This document shows positions 22,701 to 34,378 of a stretch of 64,000 bases of DNA, piece after piece. The position numbers were made by a program, and so were the translations under genes. This DNA comes from Orientallactaga sibirica. Lineage: Eukaryota; Chordata; Mammalia; Rodentia; Dipodidae. The stretch is from contig JAEOAD010002231.1 in NCBI GenBank assembly GCA_036365145.1, forward strand, positions 3,947,501 to 4,011,500. Direction: 5' to 3'. The notes under the pieces are model-generated. The model saw only the letters and a list, made by a program, of their open reading frames with translations, was not told where the DNA came from and did no database searches. Each line of letters opens with the position of its first letter. Within the stretch, counting starts at the first letter, position 1.

Positions 22701-22949
22701 TTCTTCAACTAGGGCTTTCTCACTACTACTCAACTGGTAATATTTCCATCATGGTACATTGCGTTATATGCAATGATATTTTACTGGACAGAGTAATAAA
22801 AATTTCAATTCAGGCAGTACCACTCCCTAGCTGTACTTTGACCCAGCTGTCCAGTATCACAAAATTGTGTCATCATAGGATAGAAATAAGAAAAGGCCGT
22901 TAACAGCAATGAACTTAAATGTACTCATGATAAATACTGAGCTGTAGTG

Positions 22950-23140
22950 GTCCTTCCTCACAAAAGTGTTAGAAGATGGGCATATATTTAGTCCTCCCCT
23001 TTTACATGTGAAGGAGCTGAAACACAAGGCGGTTAAGTGGTTTACCCAAGGTCTAGCAGCTGCAAGCAGTGGGCTCAGGATCCAAACCCGAGTGCACTCA
23101 TCTGGTTCTGTTCCTGGATTTTAACCACTGCTCACTGCTC
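22950..23140 (+). mobile_element. MIR SINE (old)
   Basis: CCCCTTTTACATGTGAAGGA, GGTTAAGTGGTTTACCCAAG and GTCTAGCAGCTGCAAGCAG match MIR consensus wording well. Confidence 0.7.
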
Positions 23141-23691
23141 AGATGTCATGAGAATTGAAAATCACATGAAATCACATGAAAATCACAATTCACACTCTGA
23201 TATGCAGACACCTCTCCAAAAGTGTCACTCATTGTTTCTATGACCATGATCTACTTTCCAGTAGTTCATATCAAGTTCAGAATGCTGCGCTTGCTTCTCT
23301 CTCCCTCTTTGTTCCTTTCCCCTTTGGAAACATTCCAAAGGCAGGAGGGGAGAGTGAGCTTCTATCAGGAAATTATCCTCCTTGTCTAAAAGAAGCAAAA
23401 ACAGCAAGGACTACCTACAATACCAGGCCTGATGTTCACCGTTAGTACTCAGACTGAATTCAAATGAGATAGGGCTATCAGCTTGCATTAGTTTGCCATA
23501 GTAATAGAGCCCTACTTTAAAAACTCTCATTTATCCCAAAGCTAAATCTCCAATTCAAAGAAGTTTCTGAGAAGTCCCTGAAAACGTTGTGCTTCTCCAG
23601 AAAGTTCAAAGAGCAAGAAGATGATTAAAATAGTCATGTCCTGCTTAAGTACACAAGTTATTGCTGCTTTTAAAGTCTAGGTTCTGAGCTG
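23141..23691. other. Intronic sequence, nothing recognised
   Basis: Apparently unique. An 89-codon frame at 23176-23445 does not resemble a known protein. Confidence 0.55.
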
Positions 23692-23905
23692 AAGAGATGG
23701 TTCAGTGGTTAAAGGCACTTTCTTGCAAAGCCTGACATGCTGGCTTTAATTCCTCAGTATCCACCTAAAGCCAGATGCACAAAGTGGTGCATGTGTCTGG
23801 AGTTCCTTTGTAGCAAGAGGAGGTCCTGGAAGCCCATACTCACTCTCTCTGTCTGCTTTTCTCTATCTTTCTCTCTTTTAAATAAATAAATAATTTAAAA
23901 TTATA
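23692..23905 (+). mobile_element. DIP SINE
   Basis: GCTGAAGAGATGGTTCAGTG head, TC run and AAATAAATAAATAAT tail; B-box decayed (CTTTAATTCCTC). Confidence 0.87.
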
Positions 23906-24029
23906 TGTTCTGGATTCATTTAGATTAAGGTCTATAGCTGATATTATTTATCATTGCTTTCCAATAAATAATCATATATTTAAAATTCATAATTATATTA
24001 TTGCTTGCCCTTTAATAAAGAAGAGTTGG

Positions 24030-24225
24030 GGTCTGGAGAAATGGCTCAGCATTTAAAGGTCTTTGCTTGCAAAGCTTGACAACCAGGGTTAAAGTTCCCA
24101 CTATCCACATAAAGCCAGATGCAGAAAGTGGTGTATGCATCTGGAGATCTTTTGCAGCAGCAGGAAGCTCTGGTGTGCCCATACTCTGTCTGTCTGTCTG
24201 TCTTTCTCTTAAATAAATAAGAGTT
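24030..24225 (+). mobile_element. DIP SINE
   Basis: GGTCTGGAGAAATGGCTCAG head, (TGTC)n run at 24187-24202, AAATAAATAAG tail. Confidence 0.87.
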
Positions 24226-24253
24226 GGAACAAATGATATTATATACCAAAGTG

Positions 24254-24355
24254 CCGGGCATGGTGGTACACACCTTTAATACCAGCAGTCAGGAGGCAGA
24301 GGTAGGAGGATCACCACAAGTTCGAGGCCACCCTGAGACTACATAGTAAATTATA
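24254..24355 (+). mobile_element. B1 SINE, 3'-truncated
   Basis: GCCGGGCATGGTGGTACAC through GAGACTACATAGTAAATT, then stops with no tail. ATTATATACCA occurs on both sides (24238 and 24351). Confidence 0.85.
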
Positions 24356-25499
24356 TACCAATTATATACGGGTTTTGCTCACTGCCATACATAGTAACTC
24401 TCACCATCACCTCTATTCCCCCAACACCAGAATAGGCAGGAATATATACTCCACTCAATATTTTTTTAAATCAGGGAACTTATACAGTCATTTAACTGAA
24501 GAACCAAAGAGTAGTATAATAAAAGTACCTAGCCCTTAACTAACTTATAGTTTTACAACTACCACAAATATGTTCATACTTAAATAAATAAACATAAATG
24601 GATATTATAATTTGAAGTTAACAATTTTACTAATTCCCTAGTTTTGAAGGTTAAAGAAATGTTGTATCTAAATTAATATCATTTTAAAGTTATCTTTTGG
24701 ATTTTAATAGGCTCTGTTATTTACATAGCAATGAATAATACAATAGCCCTTACTTGCAAGAAATAAATAATCTCAAAGTAATGATAAGTTATTAAATCCA
24801 TAGGATAAGTCAATATTTTCCTTTCCCTCTCTAAAACATGCAGGGACTTCTTTGTGCTTTTCCACTTAATGATTAATTTGTACATTTTCCACAAATTAGT
24901 TATTTGTGTAACAGCAAACCCAACTTTATCAGTTGTGCTTCTGATCACATTTGCATAAATTTAACTAAACTTACATAAATTGGTAAAAATATGAGGTAAA
25001 ATAACATACATGGTTTCAAGAAAGCTGCTTTAAAGTTTTGAAATAATTTTCTAAAGTCTAGTTGCCATGATCCTACTTCTATATCAGGGCCTGGGCAAGA
25101 CAAAGATAAAATATTGAGAAGAAAATTACACAAGAAATCTCCTGCATACCAATCACTCTGCGATTCGAAATACCAGCCAATATTTAAAAATGTGTATACA
25201 GATGTAATTACAATACACTGTGACCTATGCTAAGGTGTATAGCACAGCCTATAGTTCGGGAAGGACCCTGGAAATATGACACATGGTGACAATCTGGATG
25301 AGACAGCATGAGAAGAGGAGAGAAGGGACATGCCATCAGCAAAGGATGAACAGATCCAGAGGCTTGGCCGCAAAGCCACATGGGAAAATGGCTGCCTTTG
25401 GTGGAAATACAAGTGTTACAGGACAAGAGAAAGCAAAGAGAGCAGAAAAAAATGTCAAGGGTGCCTATGTAAGGATTCTGGGATTGTTAAGAATAATGA
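24356..25499. other. Intronic sequence, nothing recognised
   Basis: A/T-rich to 25190, then more balanced. Frames at 25283-25552 run into the LTR-like remnant and look incidental. Confidence 0.55.
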
Positions 25500-25925
25500 G
25501 TATGTTGGTCAGTTTTTGTTCCTGTGACAAACACCTGAGAAAGACAACCTAAAAGAGGAAGGATTTCTTTTGTTTCACTGTTTTAGAGGCCTGGATGTGG
25601 TTGGGTGGCTCTGCTGTGTCTGTGGTGAGGTAGAGCACCAAGGAAGAAGGGCATGATGGGAAGAATGGGGGTGGGTGGACGAGGACAAGATACCTTTCAA
25701 AAGCACACTCAACACTCAAAATGGCCTACCACCTCCAATCAGACACCACTTCCCACTTCTTCCCAGTAATGCTATCATATTATGATTCCACCAATGAATT
25801 AATTCATGGAGGAAGTCAGAGCCCTTGGATCTAATCACCTCTCAATGTTTGGATCTACCACTTGGAGTCCAAACGTTCAACACACTTGACCCTGTAAGGA
25901 ATTCCTCAGATCAAAACTGTAACCA
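25500..25925 (-). mobile_element. MaLR-type LTR, antisense (probable)
   Basis: GGTCAGTTTTTGTTCCTGTG, GACAAACACCTGAGAAAG, GAATTAATTCATGGAGGAAG and ATCAAAACTGTAACC resemble the complement of mammalian ERVL-MaLR LTRs. The subfamily is not assigned. Confidence 0.5.
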
Positions 25926-25943
25926 CTGGAAGTCAGTGCAGTG

Positions 25944-25945
<2 letters not shown>

Positions 25946-25988
<43 letters not shown>
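25946..25988. repeat. (TG)n microsatellite
   Basis: About 21 TG units followed by imperfect TGATGTG repeats to 26010. Confidence 0.95.
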
Positions 25989-26059
25989 TGTGTGGTGTGA
26001 TGTGTATGAGATCCTGCAGGCCATGATGCACATGCAGAGGTCTAAGGGTACTGTTTGAA

Positions 26060-26302
26060 ATCTCCTTCTACCTTGCTTGAGACAGGGTCTCAGTTGTTTT
26101 TGCTACTGCCTGTGTGTGCCAGTCTAGCTACTCTTCAAGTTTCCAGATTTTCCGACTCTGCCTCCCACTGCTGTAGTCCTGCTGGAATCACAGACCCAAG
26201 TGTCACTTTGTATCTATCTTTACATGGGTGGTGGGGACTGCAACTTGAGCCAGCAGTCTTGATAACAAGTGCCTTTAACAGCTTAGTTATCTCCCCAGCC
26301 AC
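26060..26302 (-). mobile_element. B3-like SINE
   Basis: GAGACAGGGTCTCAGTTG at left, ACATGGGTGGTGGGGACTGC in the middle and GTTATCTCCCCAGCCAC (head complement) at right. Confidence 0.55.
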
Positions 26303-26316
26303 TCAGTGGAGAATTT

Positions 26317-26513
26317 TTTAAATTTATTTTTAATTTTTTGACGTGCCAGGGTCTTAGTCACTGCAAATGAACTCCAGATGCTTGCGCCACCTAGTGCACA
26401 TGTGCGACCTTGCATTTGTGTCACCTTTGGGCATCTGTCTTACATGGGATCTGGAGAGTTGACCATGGGTCCTTAGGCTTTGCAGGCAAGTGCCTTAACT
26501 GCTAAGCCATCTC
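26317..26513 (-). mobile_element. DIP SINE, long-body variant
   Basis: CTTGCGCCACCTAGTGCAC and GACCTTGCATTTGTGTCACC are the extra block; right edge TGCTAAGCCATCTCTC. CTCAGT(G/A)GAGAATTTTT lies on both sides as a target-site duplication. Confidence 0.9.
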
Positions 26514-27858
26514 TCAGTAGAGAATTTTTAAACAAGGGACATGATCAGATTCTCTTGGCAAGATAATTCTGGCCCATATAGGACCATGTATGGGAGGGAA
26601 GATGAAGCATGAACCTGGAGGAAGGAAGAGGGAGTGGCCACCTGCTCAGCTGCGAGAGGAGAGCGGGATCTTAAGTGTGGTCTACTTGCCAAGAGGCTGA
26701 CCAGAAGTGGGCAAATCAATATTGGCACACCAATCCTCTAGGAATAAAATAGGTATGCATTGGAAATCAATGTAGGGAAGTCAAAATTGATTTTCTGATC
26801 TCTGAGTTGGTTAAATGGGTAGTGGTACCACTTTGTTAAATGAAGGAAAATGGGAGAGATTGAGGAAGAGGAGTAAGGTAAGGTGGTAAGTACTATCTAA
26901 TTCTATATTTTATTTAGAGAACAAAGCTAATTTCTAGAGAGAGCAAGTCTGTCATTTAAATAACAGAGCCATTTAAATAACAGAACTTGAGTTCAGATCA
27001 TCACCCCTTCATTGCCCCATTATTTCAGTCCCCTTTACCTATAATGAGTAAACACTCACTCCTAGTTGAATCTAGACTTTTCTTCCAATTAGATCCTTAC
27101 AAACCCCGAGATATGACTAAAACTCTTCTTTCATGTCATTTGTATTTCATAATTTCCCCCATAACTGACTCCACTGTCCCACATGCATACAAAAATATAG
27201 TTTGCTTAGCATTGCATTGAACCCTACTGATGTAAGTTTCACAGAGTAAAATCTTTTATCAGTTTCAATGGAAATCTGAGCCCACAGAAAGATGAATGGA
27301 GCAGGCCTTCTGTGAAATAGGTTGAAAATAATTGCATGTCAGACAAGTTTTGGAGAGAAGCCAGTGAGGCATTAAGTGAAAAATATGGAAGAGTGGACCC
27401 TCCACTGCTCTGAATTTGAAAGCTCAAACACTGGGGCAGGGAAATATTTTATCCTCATTTGACAGGCATGTGATTGATTTTTTCTGACTGTTAATTGCTG
27501 CAGAAGGTAGAGAAGTAGATTTCAATAAGGAAGTCAACAAAGCTTACCTGACTTAAACAATACTTGTAGCATTGGTTTGTTTACATGATCCAGTAGTGAC
27601 CAGCATAGCATAGCCAGGACAATTAGGAGCTTAGTGAGTGGGTACTTTCTGGAAATGTGTTTAGTTAAAGTTTTTACTAAGAGGTGAGTGTATGAGGACA
27701 GTCTAAACCTTGATTAGAATGAGATCCTAGTTTGGTAAGCCTTCTCTGAATTCACAGTTTCTATCATAATTATTCTACTCCTGAAAATACAAATTTTTTG
27801 TTGATGGGACACTGATTTTGTTCATTTGTTCATTTATTCAAGACACTTACTGAACTTG
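26514..27858. other. Intronic sequence, possibly old repeat remnants at left
   Basis: GACATGATCAGATTCTCTTG at 26540 resembles a widespread old mammalian repeat, but too weakly to name. No gene. Confidence 0.45.
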
Positions 27859-27870
27859 CACTGTGATTCT

Positions 27871-27928
27871 GTTTTTAAAAGATTTTTATTTATTTATTTG
27901 AGAGAGAGAGAGAAAGAGAGAGAGAAAA

Positions 27929-27964
<36 letters not shown>

Positions 27965-28128
27965 GGAGAAAATGAGCACCCCAAAGCCTCTTGCCACTGC
28001 AAACAAACTCCAGATGCATGCACACCCTGTGCATCTGGCTTACATAGGTCCTGGGGGATTGAACCTGGGTCCTTTTTTTTTGGCTTTGCAGGCAAGTGCC
28101 TTAATCATCAAGCCATATCTCCAGCCCT
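27871..28128 (-). mobile_element. DIP SINE with expanded GA tract
   Basis: Complement of the DIP body with a GA/GAAA run at 27899-27966. Perfect direct repeats CACTGTGATTCT at 27859-27870 and 28129-28140 flank it. Confidence 0.93.
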
Positions 28129-28140
28129 CACTGTGATTCT

Positions 28141-28620
28141 TAATCTGGCACTTGTAGACCTTCCTCTACCCATGAAATATTTAGCATTTATTTAGAGTCA
28201 ATTTGGTTGTCATAAATAGGAAATGGGAGGGAGGACTGCCAGTAGCCAGTGGCTAGAGGATAGGGGGCCATTAATAGTCTATAACGCACAGAACGTACCC
28301 TGCAGCAGAGGATTACAGTCCCAAATAGGAGTGGTGAGAGACTTGAGAAACTTTGTTCTGGACTCTACCAATGCAGAGATTAACTAGAGAAATCTGTTAG
28401 CTCTTCTGAATATCTTTAGTGATGAAAGAGAAACAAACCAATTAATGAAGGAATGACAGCATACCAGATAGTGACCAGACACTGGGCAGGAAATCAAGCA
28501 GGTAGTTGTCACAATTGCCAATGAAGAGAGAGGAAGATCAGGGAAGAGCTCATTAAGAAGCTGATTTCTGAGTGGAAACCAGAAGCAAGCTGAGAAGCAG
28601 GCCACGGTCATAAGATCGAT
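28141..28620. other. Intronic sequence, nothing recognised
   Basis: Apparently unique up to the polypyrimidine tract. Confidence 0.5.
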
Positions 28621-28811
28621 GCCAACTTCTTTTTCTCTTATCTTTTTTTCTTTCTCTTTCTTCCTCCCACTCTCCTTCCCTTCTTTTTTCTTTTCTTCCT
28701 CTCTTCCTCCTCTCTTCTTGCTTTTTCTCTCATTCTTTGCTCTCCCTCTTTTCTTTCCCATCTCAGTTCCTTCCTTCTTTCCTTTCTTCCCCTCTTTCCT
28801 TTCTTTCCTAT
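28621..28811. repeat. Long polypyrimidine tract
   Basis: About 190 bases of almost pure C/T on the plus strand (CTTTCTTTCC, CTTCCTCC motifs) with few purines. Not attached to a visible SINE. The Lys/Glu-rich frame on the minus strand is produced by it. Confidence 0.9.
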
Positions 28812-28924
28812 CGTGCATGAATTTAAATTAAAAATAAATTAAATAAATTGTGGGGAAATTATCTGAACATAATTATTTCTTTTCCTACCACTTTATTGGA
28901 AAAAAACCTCTGTGTTAATTTAGA

Positions 28925-29010
28925 TATAGAGGTGTATCTCTCCTGAGGATTGAACTCAGAGCTACATGTATGCTAGGCGAGCAGTTACCACTGAGCTACA
29001 TCACTTCCCT
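28925..29010 (-). mobile_element. ID-like SINE fragment
   Basis: GAGGATTGAACTCAGAGCTA, ATGCTAGGCGAGCAGTTACC and ACTGAGCTACATC are the ID complement, directly left of a B1. Confidence 0.6.
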
Positions 29011-29021
29011 TCATTCTCCAT

Positions 29022-29160
29022 TTTGTTGTTGTTGTTTTTCGAGGTAGGATCTCACTCTAGCCCAGGCTGACCTGAAATTCACTCTGTAGTCTCAGGCTGG
29101 CTCGAACTCACAGTCTCCTGAGTGCTGAGATTAAAGGCATGTGCCACCACAACTGGCTCA
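29022..29160 (-). mobile_element. B1 SINE
   Basis: GTTGTTGTTGTTTTTCGAGG, CCTGAAATTCACTCTGTAG and GATTAAAGGCATGTGCCACC. TTCATTCTCCATTTT occurs at 29009 and CTCATTCTCCATTTTT at 29157, a target-site duplication. Confidence 0.92.
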
Positions 29161-29237
29161 TTCTCCATTTTTAATAAATTATAGACAGCTGACAAACAGA
29201 ATAGGTTTTCCTTTCAACTAACTGAAACAAATTTTTA

Positions 29238-29395
29238 TTATTTATTTTTATGTTTGGGACAGGGTCTCACTCTAACCGAGGCCAACCTGGAACTCACACT
29301 CTGAAGCCCAGGCTGGTCTCAAGTTCATAGTGATCCTTCCTACTTCAGCCTCTTGAATGTTGCCATTAAAGACAGAATCCACCGTGCCCAGCTGA
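29238..29395 (-). mobile_element. B1-like SINE, old
   Basis: GGGACAGGGTCTCACTCTAAC and CCACCGTGCCCAGCTG in complement, diverged in the middle. GCTGAAACAA and ACTGAAACAA flank it. Confidence 0.75.
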
Positions 29396-29761
29396 AACAA
29401 GCTTTCTTAGTTCTACTTAAGCAATTATTAGAGGCTATGTGTTTTATACATCATCTAGAAAATAATACATGTATCATTATCTGTAAATAAATATATAGTT
29501 TATATGCATATACTATTACAGTTACTATATTAACATTCTGTAACATCATATGATCACATGATCTCAAAAGTCACAAAGTCACATGCATACATATGGACAA
29601 AACTATGGTTTGAATATTTTGCTATAAATATTTTGTTGTTTTGAATTTTTGCATTAATAAGAACATATAGCAAAATCTGTACAGAATTTGAGTTTTTCTG
29701 ATTTTTTTATCATTCAAAACTTTTATTAATAATTCATTGAAATAAAAGTTTAACTACAATT

Positions 29762-29922
29762 GTGCTGGGCATGGTGGCGCACGCCTTTAATCCCAGCACT
29801 CGGGAGGCAGAGGTAGGAGGATTGCCATGAGTTCAAGGCCACCCTGAGAGTACATAGTTAATTCCAGGTCAGCCTGGGCCAGAGGGAGACCCTACCTCGA
29901 AAAACCAAAAAAAAAAAAAAAA
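29762..29922 (+). mobile_element. B1 SINE with target-site duplication
   Basis: Near-consensus body and poly-A tail. TTTAACTACAATT occurs at 29749-29761 and 29923-29935. Confidence 0.95.
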
Positions 29923-29974
29923 TTTAACTACAATTATATGTAAGTTTGACTCTGCATATAAAATGAAATATGGA

Positions 29975-30043
29975 ATGAGGATATAGATCAGTTATAGAGA
30001 AATTATCTTGCATGTATAAGGCTTTTGGATTAATCCCTACATT

Positions 30044-30093
<50 letters not shown>

Positions 30094-30095
30094 GA
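29975..30095 (+). mobile_element. ID SINE with (GAAA)n tail
   Basis: ID-like body (GGATATAGATCAGTTATAG, TTGCATGTATAAGGC, GGATTAATCCC) followed by about 13 GAAA units at 30044-30095, then more purine-rich sequence to 30140. Confidence 0.7.
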
Positions 30096-30570
30096 GAGAA
30101 GAAGGAGAGAGGAAGGGAAAGGAATAAAAGAGGTAAAAAAGGTTAAAGTTGTTGCTTGTAGCTCCAATGTAATAAAGATTTACTGTCTTCAGAGTATTGA
30201 TTTTGTTTTCCAAGAACTCTTTCATTAAAAGAAATCAAATTTTACATCTTCATTTGACTTCAGTTCTATGCAGAAATATTCACAATTAAAAAGCAAAGGC
30301 TCTATAAAATTATAATTTTAGGAATATTAGTTAAATTTTGAATGATTTAGAAACAGTAATACAAATGTAAAATAATAATGTCCATAAATATGTGGGATTA
30401 ATAAGAAATTCAACCTTTTCAAGAGTATTTTAAAATATGTTATTCTTATTTTTAGATGTATAGATTTGTTTAACAAAAGAAGAGAAAGAAGAAAAATCAT
30501 TCTACTTAGAATCTTTGATTATCAACAAAAAGGTTAAGTAATTTCTTTATCCATAAAATGTGACATTACA

Positions 30571-31145
30571 GGACTGGAGAAATGTCTCAGTAGTTAAAGA
30601 CACTAGCTTGCAAAGCTTACCATCCCAGGATCAATTCCTTAGTACCATGTAAAGCCCAATATACAAAATGGTGCTGTTGTAGTTTGAATATATGGCCCCC
30701 AATATCTTCCGTGTTTTATTAGTTTATAGTTTGCATCTGCAGACACCTTGCTAGAGGCAATGTCAATAAGCAGTTCTTAAGGAGTGATGGTGGGTTTGAG
30801 ATTCCCTTGTCAAGATATGCAAAGTCTGCCTAGTTGGAGTTACTGAAGTGTGCTGTGTGGCTTTTGGCTGTAGCTTTGCTCTGTGTGCTGCGCGCCTGGT
30901 TGGTTTTTCTCTCTCTGTTTGGCCCTGTGAAGGCAGGCCAGCTTCTTCTGCCATTATGGAACTTTCCCTGGATCTATAAGCTTCAATAAATAATATCCCT
31001 TCCTCCATAACTGTGCCTGGTCTGGAAGTTCATCTCAGTAAACCTGAAGCTATCTGCTACAGGTGCATATATCTGGAGCTCTTGCACTGGATGGAGGCCC
31101 TGGTGTTTTCTCTCTCTCTCTCTCTCATAAATAAATAAATATATT
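30571..31145 (+). mobile_element. DIP SINE split by an LTR
   Basis: The 5' half (30571-30674, ACTGGAGAAATGTCTCAG to AAAATGGTGC) and 3' half (31062-31145, GGTGCATATATCTGGAGCTC to ATAAATAAATAAAT) join into a complete DIP once the LTR at 30675-31061 is removed. Confidence 0.92.
30675..31061 (+). mobile_element. Solo LTR, MaLR-like, nested in a DIP SINE
   Basis: 387 bp running from TGTTGTAGTTTGAATATATG to ATCTGCTACA, with the TG...CA ends of LTRs, flanked by the perfect 5-bp duplication GGTGC (30670-30674 and 31062-31066). A polyadenylation signal AATAAA is at 30985-30990. The TTGTAGTTTGAAT opening and the length fit rodent ERVL-MaLR (ORR1/MT-type) LTRs. No internal sequence is present. Confidence 0.88.
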
Positions 31146-31859
31146 ATTAAAATATGACATTAAAATAATGTGACATTACATTTAGACTGATAGTCTACCT
31201 CTATTCTTCCATGTATTAAAGATGTGACTTTTATGTGCTCTTGATAATAATAAGGGCTAATCCAACAAAACCCAATATAGAGAAGGAAAAAAATATGCAA
31301 CATGATAAAAAGTGTTAAATAATTCTTTCAGCTGAGTTATATTGACACCAGCAGCTGTGGCTTTGAAGCTAGTACAGAAGTGATGGAGGCCTGGCTGAGT
31401 GAGAGCCCACTATGAGGAAGGGTTCCTGTGAACACCAGGACTTCCATTGTGCAACTGCCACTCCACCTATCCATTGTTTATATATTGCATACTCTCTCAT
31501 TCATTAACTCAACTCCCAGAAGTTTTGAATGCATGCCAACTCTTTCCAGGCAGTGATATACCAATGTTCCTATCTTCCAGAAATTTGAGCAAGTGAAAGA
31601 GATGGAAAGATAAATATCAAATGCAAGGAATGTACTGATGCTATAAGACATGAATATAATGTGGGTGTGAAGACTCAGAAGAACAGACTTGAAAAGAGAA
31701 GTTGGAATATATAAAATGACCAAGATGAGGAAACATGACATAGCTAAGCCTACCTGTCCCAAATAAGTATCCTGAAGGCCAGAAATGAGAATGGGAAGAG
31801 AGAGATGGGTTGAGAAATGTCTTATACTTCATCAAATGTGGCAAGCAATGGGTCTCCAA
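31146..31859. other. Intronic sequence, nothing recognised
   Basis: No gene. Frames on the minus strand at 31478-31859 have no known motif. Confidence 0.55.
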
Positions 31860-32230
31860 AATCTTTATTATTTTTATTATTGTAATATCTAGATGTCATA
31901 AATCTGCTCTGGTGACTTTACGTATTCAGAGCAGTATTGCTGAGTACATTCACATTGTATAATCATTACCATCATCCATTTTCACAACTGTTCTTTACTT
32001 CTCAAACTTAATTCTCTATCATTTAATAGCTCCCCTGAACCACTCACAATTATCCTTTTATTTTCTGTCTCCATGAATTTGTCAGCTCTAGGTACCTCAT
32101 AGAAATAAAATCCCTTGATAGGGATACTCTTATGTCTGCTCGTTTAACTTAGCTTAAAGTCTTCAGTGTTTATCTGTGTTGTCATCTATGCCACAATTTC
32201 ACCCCAAATGCTTCTGATTTTTTTTCAGTT
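31860..32230 (-). mobile_element. L1M 3' region, antisense
   Basis: GTACATTCACATTGTATAATC, CTCTAGGTACCTCATAGAAA and CATGAATTTGTCAGCTC match the same L1 region as 22000-22365. Confidence 0.65.
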
Positions 32231-33017
32231 AATCAGTTTCAAGCATGCAACCTCTATTACATGTGTGCTATTGTTGTGTTGTGGAATTATAAGCATACAC
32301 AAAAACAAGTATTTTTGAAGGAGGAGACTAAAAACATTAGCTTATTGGTTTCATATTGGATAGGCTTTAAAAAAAAAACTCTGAAGTTTACTGACCCCAG
32401 TCTGTGGGGTGATGGGGGGAGCATAGTTATGGAAAATGGCAAAGCACGGAGGACTACTGAGCAAAGGAGCACTGTGTGTGAGACACTGACTCGGTTTCTC
32501 ATCAAATACCCTCACCAGTGGTAGGCTCTGTGCTTAGAGATGATGAGCAGTTTTCAAAAGTGAGGTATCCCAGATAATCAGTGTTATATTTTTGGAGTAG
32601 GGTGCTCTAGTGAATCTTTGAAGTACAGACTTCGTTTGATGTGATTGCATAGCTTTCTAGTTTACATACTACATAAAGCAGTTTTTATTTGGAAAGCATA
32701 AGATAACACAGCCCTAGGCATTACTTGGTCACTGTTTATTTCAAGATTGCAGATGAGTGTTCTGGCAAATTTTAAGCATATCTTGGTGCTTTTGAGTAGT
32801 TTTCAAAAGCCTGTCAAACTTTTGAATTATAAGTCAATTTCTTAAGAACAAGTCAGAAAACAGATATGAATATTATAAAACTAAGGTTAGAACAATGAAG
32901 AATGCATATTATTTGAAAACCATTCACACTGGAGCCAAAGGAAACTCAGCAAAACTGACTCCACTGCTTACACACTGCTGTGTTGCCACTGGGAAAGTAT
33001 TGTGCCTTTCTGAACTG
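32231..33017. other. Intronic sequence, nothing recognised
   Basis: Overlapping frames on both strands at 32261-32524 look incidental. Confidence 0.55.
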
Positions 33018-33059
33018 TGTGTGTGTGTGTGCGCGTGTGTGCGTGTGTGTGTGTGTGTA
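33018..33059. repeat. (GT)n microsatellite with GC steps
   Basis: GT run interrupted by GCGC and GCGT, all alternating purine-pyrimidine. Confidence 0.93.
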
Positions 33060-33189
33060 GGACAATAGATTTTTTTTTTTGCAAAGTTGTAAAGATCATA
33101 AAATAGCACAATGAACCTAGGTGTCTAGCACAGGTGTTGTATTAGTGTTTAGACCCCTTTTTTCATTTTTAAATTCCTAAACAAGCATG

Positions 33190-34015
33190 ACATGAGCTAC
33201 TGGAAGAAAGTGGCCAACAACATCCTGAGCATCCAGGGTCTAAGGTACTCAGAAGCAAACACCCTGACAGGTGTCCACTTCAGTGCAACAGTGGCACACA
33301 GCCTTGGTGGGTAAGCAAAAGCTTTCTGATATGCTAAGAGATCCACACAGTGTAAAGGAAACCATATCTGGAATTGGGAACCAGATCAGAATCCTGTGGA
33401 GATAACAATTATGCTCTCCAGTGTCAAGCTCTCACTAGTCTTTGGCTAAAAGAGGGGTTATATACATCAAATTCTCCCTAAATTAATAATGCTTATTCCA
33501 CTTACACTATACTAACTTCACTCTCTGTTGGAGAAGCTGTTCTTTTTGAGAAGGGAGCGAGACTGAAGGAGATAAACTACCCCTCGCACTTCAGCCAAGC
33601 CACAGCTAAAACCACAGAGGAATTGGGGAGATGAGCAAGAATGATACTTCCATGCTGAACCTGATAATCAACACTAGGGTGAAGGAGACAGACCCTGAGG
33701 ACACTCAACACTTACCAGAGCAGAGATCCAGAGGCTCCTAAGAGCTCATCACTGAAATAGACTTAAAACTCATTCACCACGGCTCAGGGAATTTTGCAGA
33801 AGAGGGGGCAGAAAGATTGTAAGAGCCACAGGTTAACACATCATGCCCAGAGGCATTGCCTCCCCCAAAAAACTGCTGGTCTTACAACGCATAATGCACA
33901 ATTCCATAGGGAATACCTACCTCACTGAGGAGGGTCCCCAGTGGAATGGGGGCAGGGACAAGGGAAAAGAAGATACCAACACATGATGTATCCAAACAAA
34001 ATATGTTGTTAGTAA

Positions 34016-34046
<31 letters not shown>

Positions 34047-34060
34047 AAAAAGAAAGTTGG
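33190..34060 (+). mobile_element. L1-type 3' end, one of the longer copies
   Basis: Shares CTCTCTGTTGGAGAAGCTG, AGGGTGAAGGAGACAGA, CTCATCACTGAAATAGACTT and GGAGGGTCCCCAGTGGAA with other copies, closing in (AAAT)n at 34018-34050. The left boundary is approximate. Confidence 0.62.
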
Positions 34061-34194
34061 TATTAAATTATTACCTTGTTACACATCATAACACATGTTT
34101 AATTCCTCTGTGTGGAATGCCTCACCCCTAAAATGTTTAAATGGATTCAAAGCTTAATATTTTTTCTTCAATCATCCTATCTATACTTTAAATA

Positions 34195-34378
34195 TTTTTC
34201 TATTTTTTAACTTATTTTCAAAAGAGAGGGAATGGATAATCCAGAGCCTCTTGCCTCTAGAAATGAACTCCAGATGCATATGCCACTTTAGGCATCTGGT
34301 TTTACTTGGGATATTGAGCCAGGGCTATAAGGCTTTGCAAGAAAGTGCTTTTAACTGGTGAGCAATCTTGCCAGCCTC
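34195..34378 (-). mobile_element. DIP SINE, diverged
   Basis: GAAATGAACTCCAGATGCAT and GGCATCTGGTTTTACTTGGG, right edge GAGCAATCTTGCCAGCC. Short A/T-rich left tail. Confidence 0.82.

Noticed and set aside
28384..28818. 144-codon Lys/Glu-rich open frame on the minus strand
   Set aside because: It is produced by the polypyrimidine tract read in complement; low complexity and no splice or start context.
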